A stretch of 64,000 bases of DNA from Erythroxylum novogranatense (taxonomy: Eukaryota > Streptophyta > Magnoliopsida > Malpighiales > Erythroxylaceae). The DNA lies in NCBI GenBank assembly GCA_029891385.1, contig CM057232.1:64789824-64853823 (forward strand), given 5' to 3'. The notes below the pieces were generated by a model that saw only the letters and a program-made list of their open reading frames with translations, made no database searches and was not told the DNA's origin. Positions 45,905 through 56,362 of this stretch are shown here, piece by piece; the stretch's first letter is position 1; each line of letters starts with the position of its first letter. The translations under genes and the position numbers were made by a program.

Positions 45905-46090
45905 AAATGATGTGAATGTGAATTATGTGTTATGTGACTGGGTGAGCTATCGATGATGGTCACTCATTTAGTTCGCAAAACTCAATGAGTGTGAGTTCTG
46001 CAAACTCAATGCAAATGATGTGAATGTGAATTATGTGTTATGTGACTGGGTGAGCTATCGATGATGGTCACTCATTTAGTTTGCAGAACT
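45905..46090. repeat. 108-bp direct duplication inside 3' LTR
   Basis: AAATGATGTGAATGTGAATT starts at 45905 and again at 46013, and both copies run through GAGCTATCGATGATGGTCAC and CATTTAGTT. The 5' LTR has this segment once (near 34100), so the duplication arose after the element inserted or in its source copy. Confidence 0.85.
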
Positions 46091-46363
46091 TTCCCAAGAT
46101 TTGCAAATATTTTCAGGACCAAAAGAATGCCCCGTTAAACAAATAGGATATAGCACGTAAGTGAGGGATAGAGGTTGGGATCAGTTTGCATCTGCATTGT
46201 ATTTCTTTATTTTTGCATGGAATTGTATTTTTTGCAACTTTTGTATCAAATTATGTATTCCGAAAGTTTTGTAAAAAAGTGTATATGATTTATGTTATAA
46301 TGTAAAGACTTTATGACTAAAGTGTTTTGTTTTTGTGAAAGGGCCCAAATGGCTATTGGAAAC

Positions 46364-46541
46364 TAGTGAAAAGAGATAATCAAGTAGAACAATAATAGCT
46401 TGATGTAGAGGGGCAGTCTCAAGTTCCTTAAATTGGCTCTTTATTATAGAATCTATAAAGTATGTCAAGAAAGAAACATAACAAAAGAAAAAGAATAAAG
46501 TAAAACATAAGGATGTTTAAGCAAAAGCAAAAGGTTGAAGT
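46364..46541. other. Unassigned flank, continues at 48716
   Basis: Short unique-looking sequence after the truncated LTR. Removing the solo LTR at 46547-48710 joins it to 48716. No gene or repeat is recognised. Confidence 0.5.
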
Positions 46542-46546
46542 AAGCT

Positions 46547-48710
46547 TGTTGGGACCCCGCTGTCGGACATGAGAGCGTGGCGTGAAACCTGAGATTTATA
46601 CATTTAAAAGAAAAGACCCGCGGAAGATTAATGGGCCTGCTGGAAAACAAACTTGCAAACCTGCTTCATGTAATTTAAACAAACATATCCAAACATGCAA
46701 ATTTAACGATTTAGAAAAAGAGACCATCGGAAGTTCAATGGACCCATCGTGAAACTTTCATGCTTTTAAACATATCCATAATTCATGCTCTAAAAGATGA
46801 GTTTCATAACATTTTTAAAGTATCTCAAAACAAATTACAACTTTGAATTCAAGAGCCAAAAGTCTAGAACACTCTTGAACCAATGATAATTGAAATGTAA
46901 CTAGAGTTTAAAAATAAGCATGACAAAATGGAGTGCTGCCGCACTCGTGACTCACTCGATCTTTTGTTCATCACCTGAATGGGGGAGATTAGAGGGGGTG
47001 AGCTATAAAGCTCGTGGGAACATATTTATAATATAGCAATAAGCAAAATATTAAAAAATATCTCATTGTCGTAGTACTTGTTGAAATCATAGTCATTGAT
47101 CATGTGTATGTCATTGTCTAGAAAAATGCTTGATTCTTGTACAATTCGTGATGCATGTCACATAATAAAACATAACACATAACATGATGGTTTGGGTGTC
47201 CTGGGTTCGTGACGTACTACACATGCCATCGAAATGTTGATGTGTAGACGTAGTTTCGTGAGGGAATCCTTGTGAGAAACCCTGTGCCACAGTCGGGCAG
47301 GCAGGAGAAGCCTTTTCGTGAGTCAATGTGCACTTGACTATCGTGAGGGACACTGCAAACCCACATAAGTATGCTTAATTCATATTCTTGTAAACTTGTT
47401 TGCCAAACTGGCACTTGCTTGTAAACTTGCTTGTCATGTATTTCGTAATACTTGATTTCATGCACTTGTATTCATGAAAGGAAAGCACTCCTTTGTGAAA
47501 ATCTTGATAATAATCATGAATGCAAATCACAATGCAAAATATAATCATTCATGGTAGTATGCAATGCGATCGTGGATGATGTAATGTAAATGCATGAGAT
47601 CTTGCTTGATTGGAACTAAACAATGAGTAACTTATATACTTTATTATAAACATGAACCCACCTGATTTCCTGCTTGTTCTTGCCTAGGAATGAGTTTTCT
47701 CTTGAGCCTCTTGGTCCTCTTGCCTCTCTTGATTTCCTTAATCAAATAGCCAAAATCCAAATCAATTTGGTGTAGAAATCAGAAAATAAAACCTTAACCA
47801 TTCAAACTACAATCAAAACTGAAACAAGAATTTCATACTCAACTTCCATTAAAAATTGAAGATTCTTAGAGACTGATTCAGAACTTTATTTCTTCACGAA
47901 ACTTGTAGCCCTATATCTCTAATTTACAAATCAAAAAGAATCACCTCATTTGGAAATCTACATCAAAATTTATGCCCAAAATACCGAAGCATGTTGCAGT
48001 AGGAAATTGGCCGTTCGCCGCGACGAGAAACTGGAGCAGGTCGCGATGAGCGCGCGCGCCGCGACGAACACATCTGCAGGTCGCAACGTGCGACGGCGTA
48101 AACCTCCCGAAACTCATTTTTTTCACTTTTCTCAACCATAATCCTCCCATCTTTCAATTATAAACACATCTAAACATTAAAACACCTCTAATACTTCATT
48201 TCTAACATCAAAATCATCAACAAAACAACAACCCAAGCAAATCTACCAAAGTTCACCATAAACCCTAAACCAAGGATTTCTACTCATTCCAAGCAAAACT
48301 AAGGTTAGATTCAACCTAAACAAGAGTAGAAGAGTTAAACAAACCTGAAGAATGCTTCGATCCTCTGAAAATCGAAAAACCGAGCTTGCCCTTTTTCTCT
48401 TCCTCTTCTCCTCTCACTGCCGACCCTCTTCTTCTTCTTTCTCTTCTATTTTTCCTTTCTTTCTTTTTTTTAAGTCCTTAAACCTACAAGATAGGGCAAT
48501 GACTAAAATGCCCCTCCATGCTTAGCCTAAAACATTCTAACTCAAGTGCCTTGACCATTTTGCCCTTAAACATTTTTACCCTTCCAAACTATTATTCCAT
48601 ACTAATCTCAAAAATTCAAATTTTCCATAAAATCAAACTATACCATAAATCATAAATCAATATAATTCATGCTTAATAACTTCAAGAAAACAAAAATTTG
48701 GGGCCCAACA
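46547..48710 (-). mobile_element. Solo LTR of a Tekay-like chromovirus (2164 bp), TSD AAGCT
   Basis: The plus strand starts TGTTGGGACCCCGC and ends TTTGGGGCCCAACA. AAGCT flanks both sides (46542-46546, 48711-48715), and no PBS or PPT adjoins. The orientation is taken as minus because the ordered landmarks (start TGTTGGGCCCCAAA, then a pyrimidine/purine tract, then a CCAAATGAGGTGATT-like phrase) match the Tekay-like LTRs only on that strand. It is related to the LTR at 54495. Confidence 0.9.
48016..48090. repeat. CG-rich palindromic block in solo LTR
   Basis: CGCGA or CGCAA cores start at 48019, 48042, 48060 and 48082 (intervals 23, 18 and 22), giving two pairs 41 bp apart. Alternating forms CCGCGACGA and GGTCGCGATG/GGTCGCAACG are complementary to each other. 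It is a sharp GC island in AT-rich surroundings. Confidence 0.85.
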
Positions 48711-48715
48711 AAGCT

Positions 48716-49728
48716 TCTATTTAAAAACAATGTTAAAGGTTAAATAATACTTCACATTATATTTAAGAGAATAAACATTAACTTTTGAAGTAGCAAATCA
48801 ATCAGGAATTATGTAACAAAATTTGTTAATAACAAGAGCTCTAGGATGGGAAAGGTTGTAAATAGTTAAAGCTTATGAGGATAAACTTTCTCTTAATGTA
48901 TGCAACATTTATGCATGTAAGTTTTTAAGAACCATAAGTGTCACTCCTTATTCATTTTGTAAGGCTTAGGCTTCTTTTTGGAACACATTTCTTTAATTTC
49001 TAAAATAATCTCAATATTATTAAATAAAATTTGAAACTAAAATACTCATCAATGGTTATATCATTAACCTAACCTAGTTAAATCTTGAAGCAATCTACCT
49101 TATAATGAATGCTCTTAATAATCTTTCTTTTGTTATGTACTTTATCAAAATATTTACTTATTAAGATAATTTTATCACTCATACACTAAGAGGCAACAAT
49201 AGTTATAGCACTTAACAAAAAGGAAATCATCATACAAGATTTAATACTAAGCTTTATCAATTCATAAATCACAAACATAATACTTGCTAATGAAGAAGAC
49301 ACCAAAATCCCAAAAAGCATAGGATAAACAAACTTTACTAATCAATATTATAGGAATTTTTTTCAAGGAAATGAAGATCCCTTAGATTGAGATATTTTGT
49401 TTTATGCATTTACTACCTTATGTGCAAATACTATCTTATGGATGGCTATGAAAGGCAAATTGCCAACAGTTGACATATTAACCAAGTTTCTAATCTTACC
49501 TAACTAGTATGTACTATACAAAAAGGCTAAAAAGAGAATCAATCATTCTTTCAATGTGACTTCACTAAAGAAAGATGGAAAAAGGTACTAAACAAATGCA
49601 ATATAGCTTAGTGTCTAAAGCAGTGGATGGAGATAGTTAAGTGGTGTTCTGCAATACGACACTGCAGTAAAGCAAAAAATGGTATTTTTGCTTAACCGTA
49701 TTATATAATGTAATAACCATATAGGATG
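48716..49728. other. Unassigned AT-rich sequence
   Basis: No supported gene. One phrase near 49450-49500 (GTTGACATATTAACCAAG) would read VDILTK, faintly like the end of a copia RNase H, but too short to call. Confidence 0.5.
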
Positions 49729-51136
49729 TGATAAGTGTAAATTGCATCATTTTTTAGGGTTTAGTTTAATATGTATTTAATTGTTAATTCAGTCATTTAG
49801 TATGTGTTTAGGTTAGAATTGTGTTAATTTGTTAATTATTTGTGTTTAAGTGTGTTTATGGGTTAATACAAGTCTTTGAGCTTAAATATTATGTTTTTAA
49901 GGTACCTTGATGTGTTTGTTAGTGTTTCAGGGTCAACATTAAAGAACAAAGAAGTTTCAGAGACATTTGGGCCTAAACAATAGCCCACGATCATGGCACA
50001 ATAGGCCATGATCGTGACAGAAGCATGAGAGTTAGCCCACGATTGTGGCCCACATGCCACGATCATGACAAAAGCTCAAGACATGGCCTACAATCGTGGT
50101 CTGGAAGCCATGATCATGACAGAAGGCTTGGATATCACCTACAATCATGGCCTAAGTCAGGTAGATGCTCAAACACTAAAAAATGTAAAGTTTCGAGGGA
50201 TTTTTAAAACCTTTCAGACCTTGAAAAAATCTTAGGGCTGCTCAAAACACAAAGGATATTTAAAAACCAAGACAAAGAGGCAGAAATACCTTTTTGACAT
50301 AAGCCACTTCCTAGAGAGAATTCATCGAAAGATTGAGAAAGAAAAGAAAGAAGAGAGAAGTGGAGAAGAAGCTGACTCTACATACTTCCCGGATAAGGAG
50401 TTTCCTGACATCGCTACCTCTAATCGTCCGTTTACATCGTATTTCCTATTTATTTTTCATTTTTATTATTGTATAGAATTGTGAATAATAGTTTGACGAT
50501 AGGATTTCAAATGTTGAGATGTTCTAAACTCACCTTGGGAGTTTTGTCCTTAAATTAATGAAATTTGATGTGTTAATGGATTTGTTGTGGATTTATTCTA
50601 GACGTGTATAATTCGATAATAAACTGAGAGGGTGAATCAAATGAATAACAATTAAATTGGGTTAACCAGAGTTAGGTGATTTAATAGAAAAAGAATTAAA
50701 TCAAATCGATAAATTATGCGAAGAGAGATCTTGCATAGGTTTCCGATAGTTTATCAGACAACTTCAAAGATAATTAGGGTTTTAGATAGGTTATTAATCG
50801 AGAGATTGCAACTTCTATAATTTTATTAGGGTTTATAATTTAGGGTTAATGTTTATAACTCAAGAGAGAGTAATCAACCCTATATCATCTAGAACCAATA
50901 ATCCGGATAATTCATCATCAATTAGGTTAGCATTAAGGATAGGTAAAATTCTCTTTCTCTCAATTGATAATTCCCTTAGGTTGATTCTTGGGTGTATGTT
51001 GCAATTACTGAATTATTAATATTTTTGTGATTGATTTTTAATTTGATTTGAAAAAGTGAATTGAATTCTAATTTTAGTTTCATTATATTTTGAATATCTG
51101 CGATTTAGTTTGGCCTTAGATTTTAGGATTATATTT
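49729..51136 (+). repeat. 5' LTR of the Athila-like element
   Basis: The start TGATAAGTGTAAATTGCATC at 49729 is a good TG terminus. The end is damaged: the related LTR at 26807-27213 has about 70 bp between GATTTTAGGA and its CA end (including GACCCGTGCGCTTGTGG), whereas here GATTTTAGGATTATATT runs straight into the PBS. It contains the palindromic 52-bp repeat block at 49984-50155. Confidence 0.85.
49984..50155. repeat. 52-bp tandem repeat of paired CACGATCATGG/CCATGATCGTG motifs
   Basis: GATC or AATC/GATT centres lie at 49989, 50010, 50041, 50061, 50093, 50113 and 50144. Intervals are 21, 31, 20, 32, 20 and 31, so pairs about 20 bp apart recur every 52, 52 and 51 bp. Within each pair the motifs are mutual reverse complements, with flanks AGCCCACG and CATGACAGAAG. 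Confidence 0.92.
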
Positions 51137-51154
51137 TGGCATCGTTGTTGGGGA
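51137..51154 (+). other. Primer binding site, Asp-tRNA type (mutated)
   Basis: TGGCATCGTTGTTGGGGA differs from the usual TGGCGCCGTTGCCGGGGA by three bases, two of them C to T. It directly follows the damaged LTR end. Confidence 0.85.
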
Positions 51155-52289
51155 GGCAATTAGTTTAATTCTTTAATTTAAGGCATTTTACTTAGTTTTT
51201 GTTTTTTGTTCTTTCTTTCTTTTTATTTATGGAAATTGTGCTCTTGCATGAATACAAAAGTCACGAGAAGTTCGAGTCGTGTAGCTAAACCCTTGGCATT
51301 AGATATCATTAGATTAGAACGATCTATTAGGAAGGCTCGACGTGAAGAAAAAAGGAAATCATGAAAGCAGCAATGGCTGAGGAATTTTTGCAAGAGTTAG
51401 ACCACGGAGCAAACCAAGGATGTCAACAATGAACCTTTGTGGACTTCATAAGAACAGGGTTCAATGTTGCTAACCAAGGAGTAGCTACGTCACCTGTACA
51501 AGCAATATCTTTTGAAATTAATCCCTAAATGTGCTTTAATAGAATGTTCAGTTCTATGGACTAACGAATGAAGACCGCAACGCACATATAGTGAACTTCT
51601 TTGAAATTTTTGATCCCTTTAGGTACCATCAAAAGTTGAAGGATGCGGTAAGCATTGGTTTATTTCCTTTTACCTTTAGAGATAGAGGAAAAGCTTGGTA
51701 TGATTCTGTCAACCCAACCATTGTCACAACTTAGGATTAACTAGTTTGTTCCTTTTTAGACAAGTATTTCCCCCTTACTAAGACCACAAAAATCATCAAG
51801 GAGATTACCAACTTCTAGCAAAATGGTAGAGAATTGATCTATAAAGCATGGAAAAGATACAAGGATTTGAAACAAAAATGCCCATACTATAACATACACA
51901 AAAAATTCTTGTTGCAAACATTTTATAATGGAATAACCCCATATACGAGAGGCACAATTTGATGCAACTTTACGAGGATCACTGATGTGAAAGACGGTAG
52001 ATGAAGTAGAAGAGTTATTTTTTTAGTAAATAAGCAGAAGAGTTAATAGAGGAGATGGCAAGTAATATTTGCCTATAGATGAATGAGCAGAGTAAACAAA
52101 CCATTAATTTTTAAGAACAAAAAGGAATTGTGGCTATCAATCAAATGATGGAGATGCAAGCTAAAATTGACAACTTAACTTGATAGGTCAACAATATGCA
52201 AGCATCATCCTCAGCTTTGGTAAAAGTTGTGCAACTTAAATATGAACTCTATGTTAGACCAATGGTGGTTGACAAATTAAATCCTTCTA

Positions 52290-53304
52290 TGTTTTGATAA
52301 TAATAAAATTTATAGAATTGGTTAAGAAATTATTTCATGTATTTATGGATTGAAATTCAATTAAAGGATTAATAGAAATCAAGCGATAGACAACGTTGCA
52401 AGAGATCCCAACAATAAATATTAAAGATCACAAGATCCGACACTAGTCGACTACAATGTGGCAAGTCGACTAATAAAATCGGATACATCAGTTGGGGCAT
52501 GAAACAAGTCGACCAACAAGTTGCAAGTTGACTACTAATCAGTTGGATAGGTGCACTAGTCGACTATCATTACACTAGTCGACTATTTGAAGAGCGGAGA
52601 TGAAACTAGCATGGAAAAACGTTGGTACTAGTCGACTACTCTTTGAAGACAAAGTTGACTATAATGTACTAGTCGACTGTAACACCTCGACTAGTCGACT
52701 ATCAGGTGTAGCTGACCAGAATCTGTCCGAATCAATCATAAATGGAAAGGAAATCATGCTACAACGGCTATATACAACGGTTAGTAGACTTCTCCAACGA
52801 CGACAATCACATTAGAGTCTATCAAATGATCATCATAGAAGAGTCCAAAAAGAAAAGCATACTACTATAGTTCATAATTTTCTCTCATTCTGCTCTTAGC
52901 TTGTTCTAAATTGTTCTCAAGTGTACTGAGCATTACTACATCTTTATCACTGTTATTATTGTAAGTTGAGAGATTGGTGGAAAATCACTTGTGAGGTAGG
53001 ATTTGTGTCGAAAAACAAATCGGTTGTTAGGTGTAACTTGAGCCGGAAGTCAAGTTGTATTGAAAAGTTCACACTAAACTAAAAAGTGTGTAGTAAAGTG
53101 TTTTGCCAAAATCCTAAGTGGGAGCTTAGGTAGAAGACGTAGGTCTTAGCATTGAACCTCTATAAAAACAATGTTTGCCTCTCATCCCTACTCTTTGCAT
53201 TTAAATTTGTTAAATTGTTTTGTGTGTATTAACTTCTGGTTTTTGTAGAACTTTACAAAAAAGTTTCAAAGATCTATTCAACCCCCCTGTCTAGATTGTT
53301 TTCA
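52290..53304 (+). mobile_element. SIRE/Maximus-like copia solo LTR (1015 bp)
   Basis: It starts TGTTTTGATAATAATAAAA and ends after TTCAACCCCCCTGTCTAG...TTTTCA, a common end for SIRE-type LTRs. Flanks are TTCTA (52285-52289) and CTCTA (53305-53309), 4 of 5 identical. Removing it rejoins gag coding text (...LNPSM to the zinc-knuckle remnant). A GTCGAC-palindrome block starts about 150 bp from its left end. Confidence 0.88.
52440..52700. repeat. GTCGAC palindrome block in SIRE-like LTR
   Basis: GTCGAC (often within ACTAGTCGACTA) or GTTGAC starts at 52446, 52466, 52508, 52527, 52559, 52579, 52631, 52654, 52672 and 52694. Grouped as five pairs, the within-pair spacings are 20, 19, 20, 23 and 22. 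Pair starts are 62, 51, 72 and 41 bp apart, near 6, 5, 7 and 4 helical turns. Confidence 0.93.
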
Positions 53305-53455
53305 CTCTATGGAAAGATGGACCATTATATGATGGACTGTTTCTTAGTGAAGGAAAGTGATCCAGAGCAAGTGAATTATATGGGAGCTCAATATGGATGA
53401 GGAGGGCAAAACAATCCCTAATCCAACATATATAACCTTGGGTGGACACCCAAAA

Positions 53456-53697
53456 TTCTCATGGAGGAACAATGCTAGCGGAAAGTTCAGACCTCAAGGA
53501 CAACCAGGCTTCCAACATGATAAATTGAGCTCAATGGATTCCAAATTGGATAGGATTTTAGATAAAATTAGAGGCATGAAGGATGCACATAGGAGGCTTG
53601 AAAGTGAATTTGAGCAAGTCACTAAGAACCAAACCTCATCAATAAACAATCTGGAGGTCCAAGTAGGTCAACTAGCAAAGGCAATTTTTATTCAGAA
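53456..53697 (+). repeat. Gag C-terminal segment, first copy of a dispersed duplication
   Basis: This segment recurs at 54222-54465, about 767 bp downstream and beyond the protease. Both start TTCTC.TGGAGGAACAATGCTAG and include TCCAAATTGGATAGGATTTT and GATGCACATAGGAGGCTTGA. Identity is about 85-90% by eye. Confidence 0.93.
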
Positions 53698-53899
53698 TTC
53701 TAGAATTCTTTTATCTTAGTAGAAGTCAATTTCAAGTATGGTGATGCGGAATTCTAAGGAGGTTGAATTAAACAAGGTTGAGGACATAACAAAACATATA
53801 CAAATGAGGCTCACACTAAAGGAATCAAACCAGATGAAGGTTAAGGAGTGCATAGCAGAAGAAAATAATATAGCACAAAAGAAAGAGGACCTAGGGGAT

Positions 53900-54213
53900 T
53901 TTTAAATTCCCTACAATATCAATGGAGTCAAAATAGACAGGGCATTCATAGATTTAAGATTGAGTATCAATATGATGCCCTTTACTTTTAGCCAAAATTT
54001 GGGGTTAGTAGAGTTAGAACCCACAAAGATGTTAGTGAAGATGGTGGATAGAACAGTTCATTGGCCGAAGGTGGTTATTAAGGATGTCCCAAAACAAAAT
54101 GATATTTTTACTGTCCCAACAAAATTTTTTATATTAGATATCAGAGAAGATGTGGAAACCCCTATGGTCCTTAGACAACCATTTTTGGATACTTCCCGCT
54201 TCATAATTGATGT
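53900..54213 (+). pseudogene. Athila-like aspartic protease domain
   Basis: IPYNINGVKIDRAFIDLRLSIN spans the active-site region. The usual D-L-G-A-S-I is D-L-R-L-S-I here, so the catalytic glycine is lost. The rest (NMMPFTFSQNLGLVELEPT, PKVVIKDVPKQNDIFTVP, FFILDIREDVETPMVLRQPF, SRFIIDVD) is a well-preserved retropepsin fold of about 100 residues. The family processes Gag-Pol. Confidence 0.88.
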
Positions 54214-54221
54214 TGATGTAA

Positions 54222-54465
54222 GTTCTCGTGGAGGAACAATGCTAGAGGGCAGTTAAGACCTCAAGGACAAGTAAACTTCTAACAAGATAAATTGAGATCA
54301 ATTGAATCCAAATTGGATAGGATTTTAGATAAAATTGGAGACATGGAGGATGCACATAGGAGGCTTGAAAGAAAATTTGAGCAAGTCACTAATAACCATG
54401 ACTCTTTAATACACAATCTAGAGGTCTAAGTAGGTAAACTAGCGGAGGCAATTTTTACTCAGAAT
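54222..54465 (+). repeat. Gag C-terminal segment, second copy (out of place, after protease)
   Basis: It copies 53456-53697 in direct orientation, joined exactly at the end of the protease domain where RT should begin. It has more stops than the first copy. The junction suggests template switching or recombination between two related elements. Confidence 0.93.
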
Positions 54466-56104
54466 ACAGGAACCTTTTCAAGCAATATCGAGTTTGTTGG
54501 GACCCCAACCTTGTGATTTATGGGCCTAACGTCCCAAGTGACATCGAAACGTGTATCCCACAAGGGTGGCGTTCCCACACTAGTCAAACTTCATAAACAA
54601 CTCATTTCTCCTATTTCATAATAGATTTTGGGAAACTTTAAATTGAAATTACAAATTGACTTCTTCTAGAAAAATGTTCCCCATTGTCTTATCTTTCTAA
54701 TGACTCCAAAATTGTTCAATTTGGTTTAGAAATCTGAAAGTTATACCCCAAACATTTTCAAACTTTTTTTATATTGAAACAGTGCAATATACTCAACTTC
54801 CATCCCAAAATAGAAAGTCTTAGAGACTGAATTAAAATTCTATTTATTCAGGTAATTTGTAGCTCTATGTCTCTATTTTATTTAAAAATAAGAATCATCT
54901 CATCTGGAAATCTATATGTCAAGATATCATCCATAAACCGAAGTATGTTCAGTGAAATATCTTGTTTATGCTTTTCCAACTGATACTCTTACTTGGATTC
55001 AATCAATATTTTTCAAATCAATACCAAAAGCTATAAATTTTTATGGAGAGATAGAGAAATGTGTTAGAAATCCATTAGTTCAAAAATCAAGCCATTTTTT
55101 CTTCTTTTGTTTTTCTTTCTCAGACCCATATTTGTAAAAAGGGAATAACTTTGATTAGAAATATTATATTAAGATCATTTCAAGACCTTTCTGAAGAGAA
55201 CTTCTAGAATTATAGCTTCCATGAAGACCCCAAAAAGATATTTTACCTATAAAAGGCTTAAAATTTCAAATCAATGCAGCTGTCCCGAATGTCCATCCTA
55301 TGCAACATCACAAAATTCTAATGATCATATCTCTCAACTCTAATGTTAAAAAATTTCATACTATATAGTGTTGGAAAGCTAGAAATATGAACTACAACTT
55401 TCAAGAAGACAACTTTGTCTAATTTAGCTTAGATCAATACAATATTTCCCCTGAAATCAAAACACACATTTTTACCCCTATGGAAAACTTGAAAGTGAAA
55501 TAAACAATTTGGAAATGTCATCGGAAAAACACAACCATACTTTATTAACATCAAAAGATAAGGATTTCATAAAGCTTTAATAGGCATTTCAAGCCATAAC
55601 ACATTAATACCTCAAAATCCCAATATACAAAAGATACATGAATAATAATTTGCTAAAAATGCAACTAAAGCCTTATGTTACAAAACTAGCTTAAAATATC
55701 AAAGTATGCATAATCAGAGTGATGCCTTGACCCTTGGTTATTAGTTCCCAAGATATTCAGCTAAATATGAGACTAAAATGAAGGGGTGAGCTTAAAGCTC
55801 GTGGGCAATAGTTTTATAATCGGTAAAAAGCAAAAACCATCGAAATATTCATTTTCATTGCAAAAATTCATATTGAATTATAAAACACATATTTCTCAAA
55901 TTCTAACATTATCAAGCAATTCATAAACACTTAATTCACATATGCATCAAACTTTGTTAAGTCAAATCAGACTTCACGTATTAAATAATTTTGATGACAA
56001 ACAAAGAGAAATATACAAATGAAAAGTAGATGGACGATGAGAAGTAAAAAACAGTGAAGGAGAAAATCAGCCAAGTAAGAATCAATTGAAGAAAAGCGGG
56101 CGAA

Positions 56105-56275
56105 AGCATTACAAAGAGAAAAGTGATCTGAAAGCGGAGGACTAAGCTTTACAAGAGAAAAGCACCGATACAAAAATCGGATGGAAGCTTTACAAGAGAA
56201 AAGAAGTCGATACAAGAAAGCGACGGAAGTTTTACAAGAGAAAAGCGTAGATACAAAATATCGACGGAAGAAAGA
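56105..56275. repeat. 41-bp repeat block with small hairpins in SIRE-like LTR
   Basis: TTACAAGAGAAAAG-like text recurs at 56109, 56149, 56190 and 56232, a period of 40-42 bp. Between copies are short self-complementary pieces such as CCGATACAAAAATCGG (56165-56180), GTCGATACAAGAAAGCGAC and TAGATACAAAATATCGAC. Confidence 0.88.
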
Positions 56276-56362
56276 AACATCGGTTTGAGTTAATTCTGAG
56301 TCAAACTGAATAACCGTTTCTTTCAAGAATCAAGCGAATATTCAAGAAACAGTTGAAGACCG

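Larger units (their letters stand above)
37632..46363 (+). repeat. 3' LTR of the Tekay-like element, interrupted by LINE and solo LTR, 3'-truncated
   Basis: LTR parts are 37632-38440 and 43446-46363, about 3.7 kb together. It matches the 5' LTR until GGCTATTGGAAA (46360) and then diverges, so about the last 220 bp are lost. It contains a 108-bp duplication (45905-46090) absent from the 5' LTR. It has an AACAAGTAAGTATAAG leader motif (43492) and, about 690 bp later, a short palindromic cluster (GCATGATCGTGCTTGAGCAC at 44189). Confidence 0.85.
51250..53720 (+). pseudogene. Athila-like gag, split by a solo LTR
   Basis: The N-terminus MNTKVTRSSSRVAKPLA and IIRLERSIRKARREEKR is basic. The Retrotrans_gag domain (FFEIFDPFRYHQKLKDAVSI, FPFTFRDRGKAWYDSV, FLDKYFPLTKTTKIIKEI, YKAWKRYKDLKQKCPYY) spans about 51595-51900, with several stops. 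After the solo LTR, HYMMDCFLVKESDPEQVNYM is the remainder of a zinc-knuckle-like region, followed by a heptad-rich tail (RRLESEFEQVTKNQTSSIN, NLEVQVGQLAKAI) to 53719. It is non-functional. Confidence 0.88.
49729..54494 (+). mobile_element. Athila-like gypsy element: LTR, PBS, gag and protease, then truncated
   Basis: The order LTR (49729-51136), PBS, gag, and protease follows gypsy order on the plus strand. A SIRE-like solo LTR interrupts gag at 52290-53304. Coding stops after the protease, where a copied gag segment (54222-54465) appears. From 54495 a minus-strand Tekay-like LTR has inserted. RT and integrase are not seen on the other side of that LTR, so the 3' part is lost. Confidence 0.85.

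Noticed and set aside
47941..48157. Overlapping open frames of 60-70 codons on both strands
   Set aside because: Caused by the CG-rich palindromic block, which lacks stop codons on both strands. No family similarity.
49450..49510. Phrase reading VDILTK, possibly the end of a copia RNase H
   Set aside because: Only a few residues match and nothing upstream resembles RT or RNase H.
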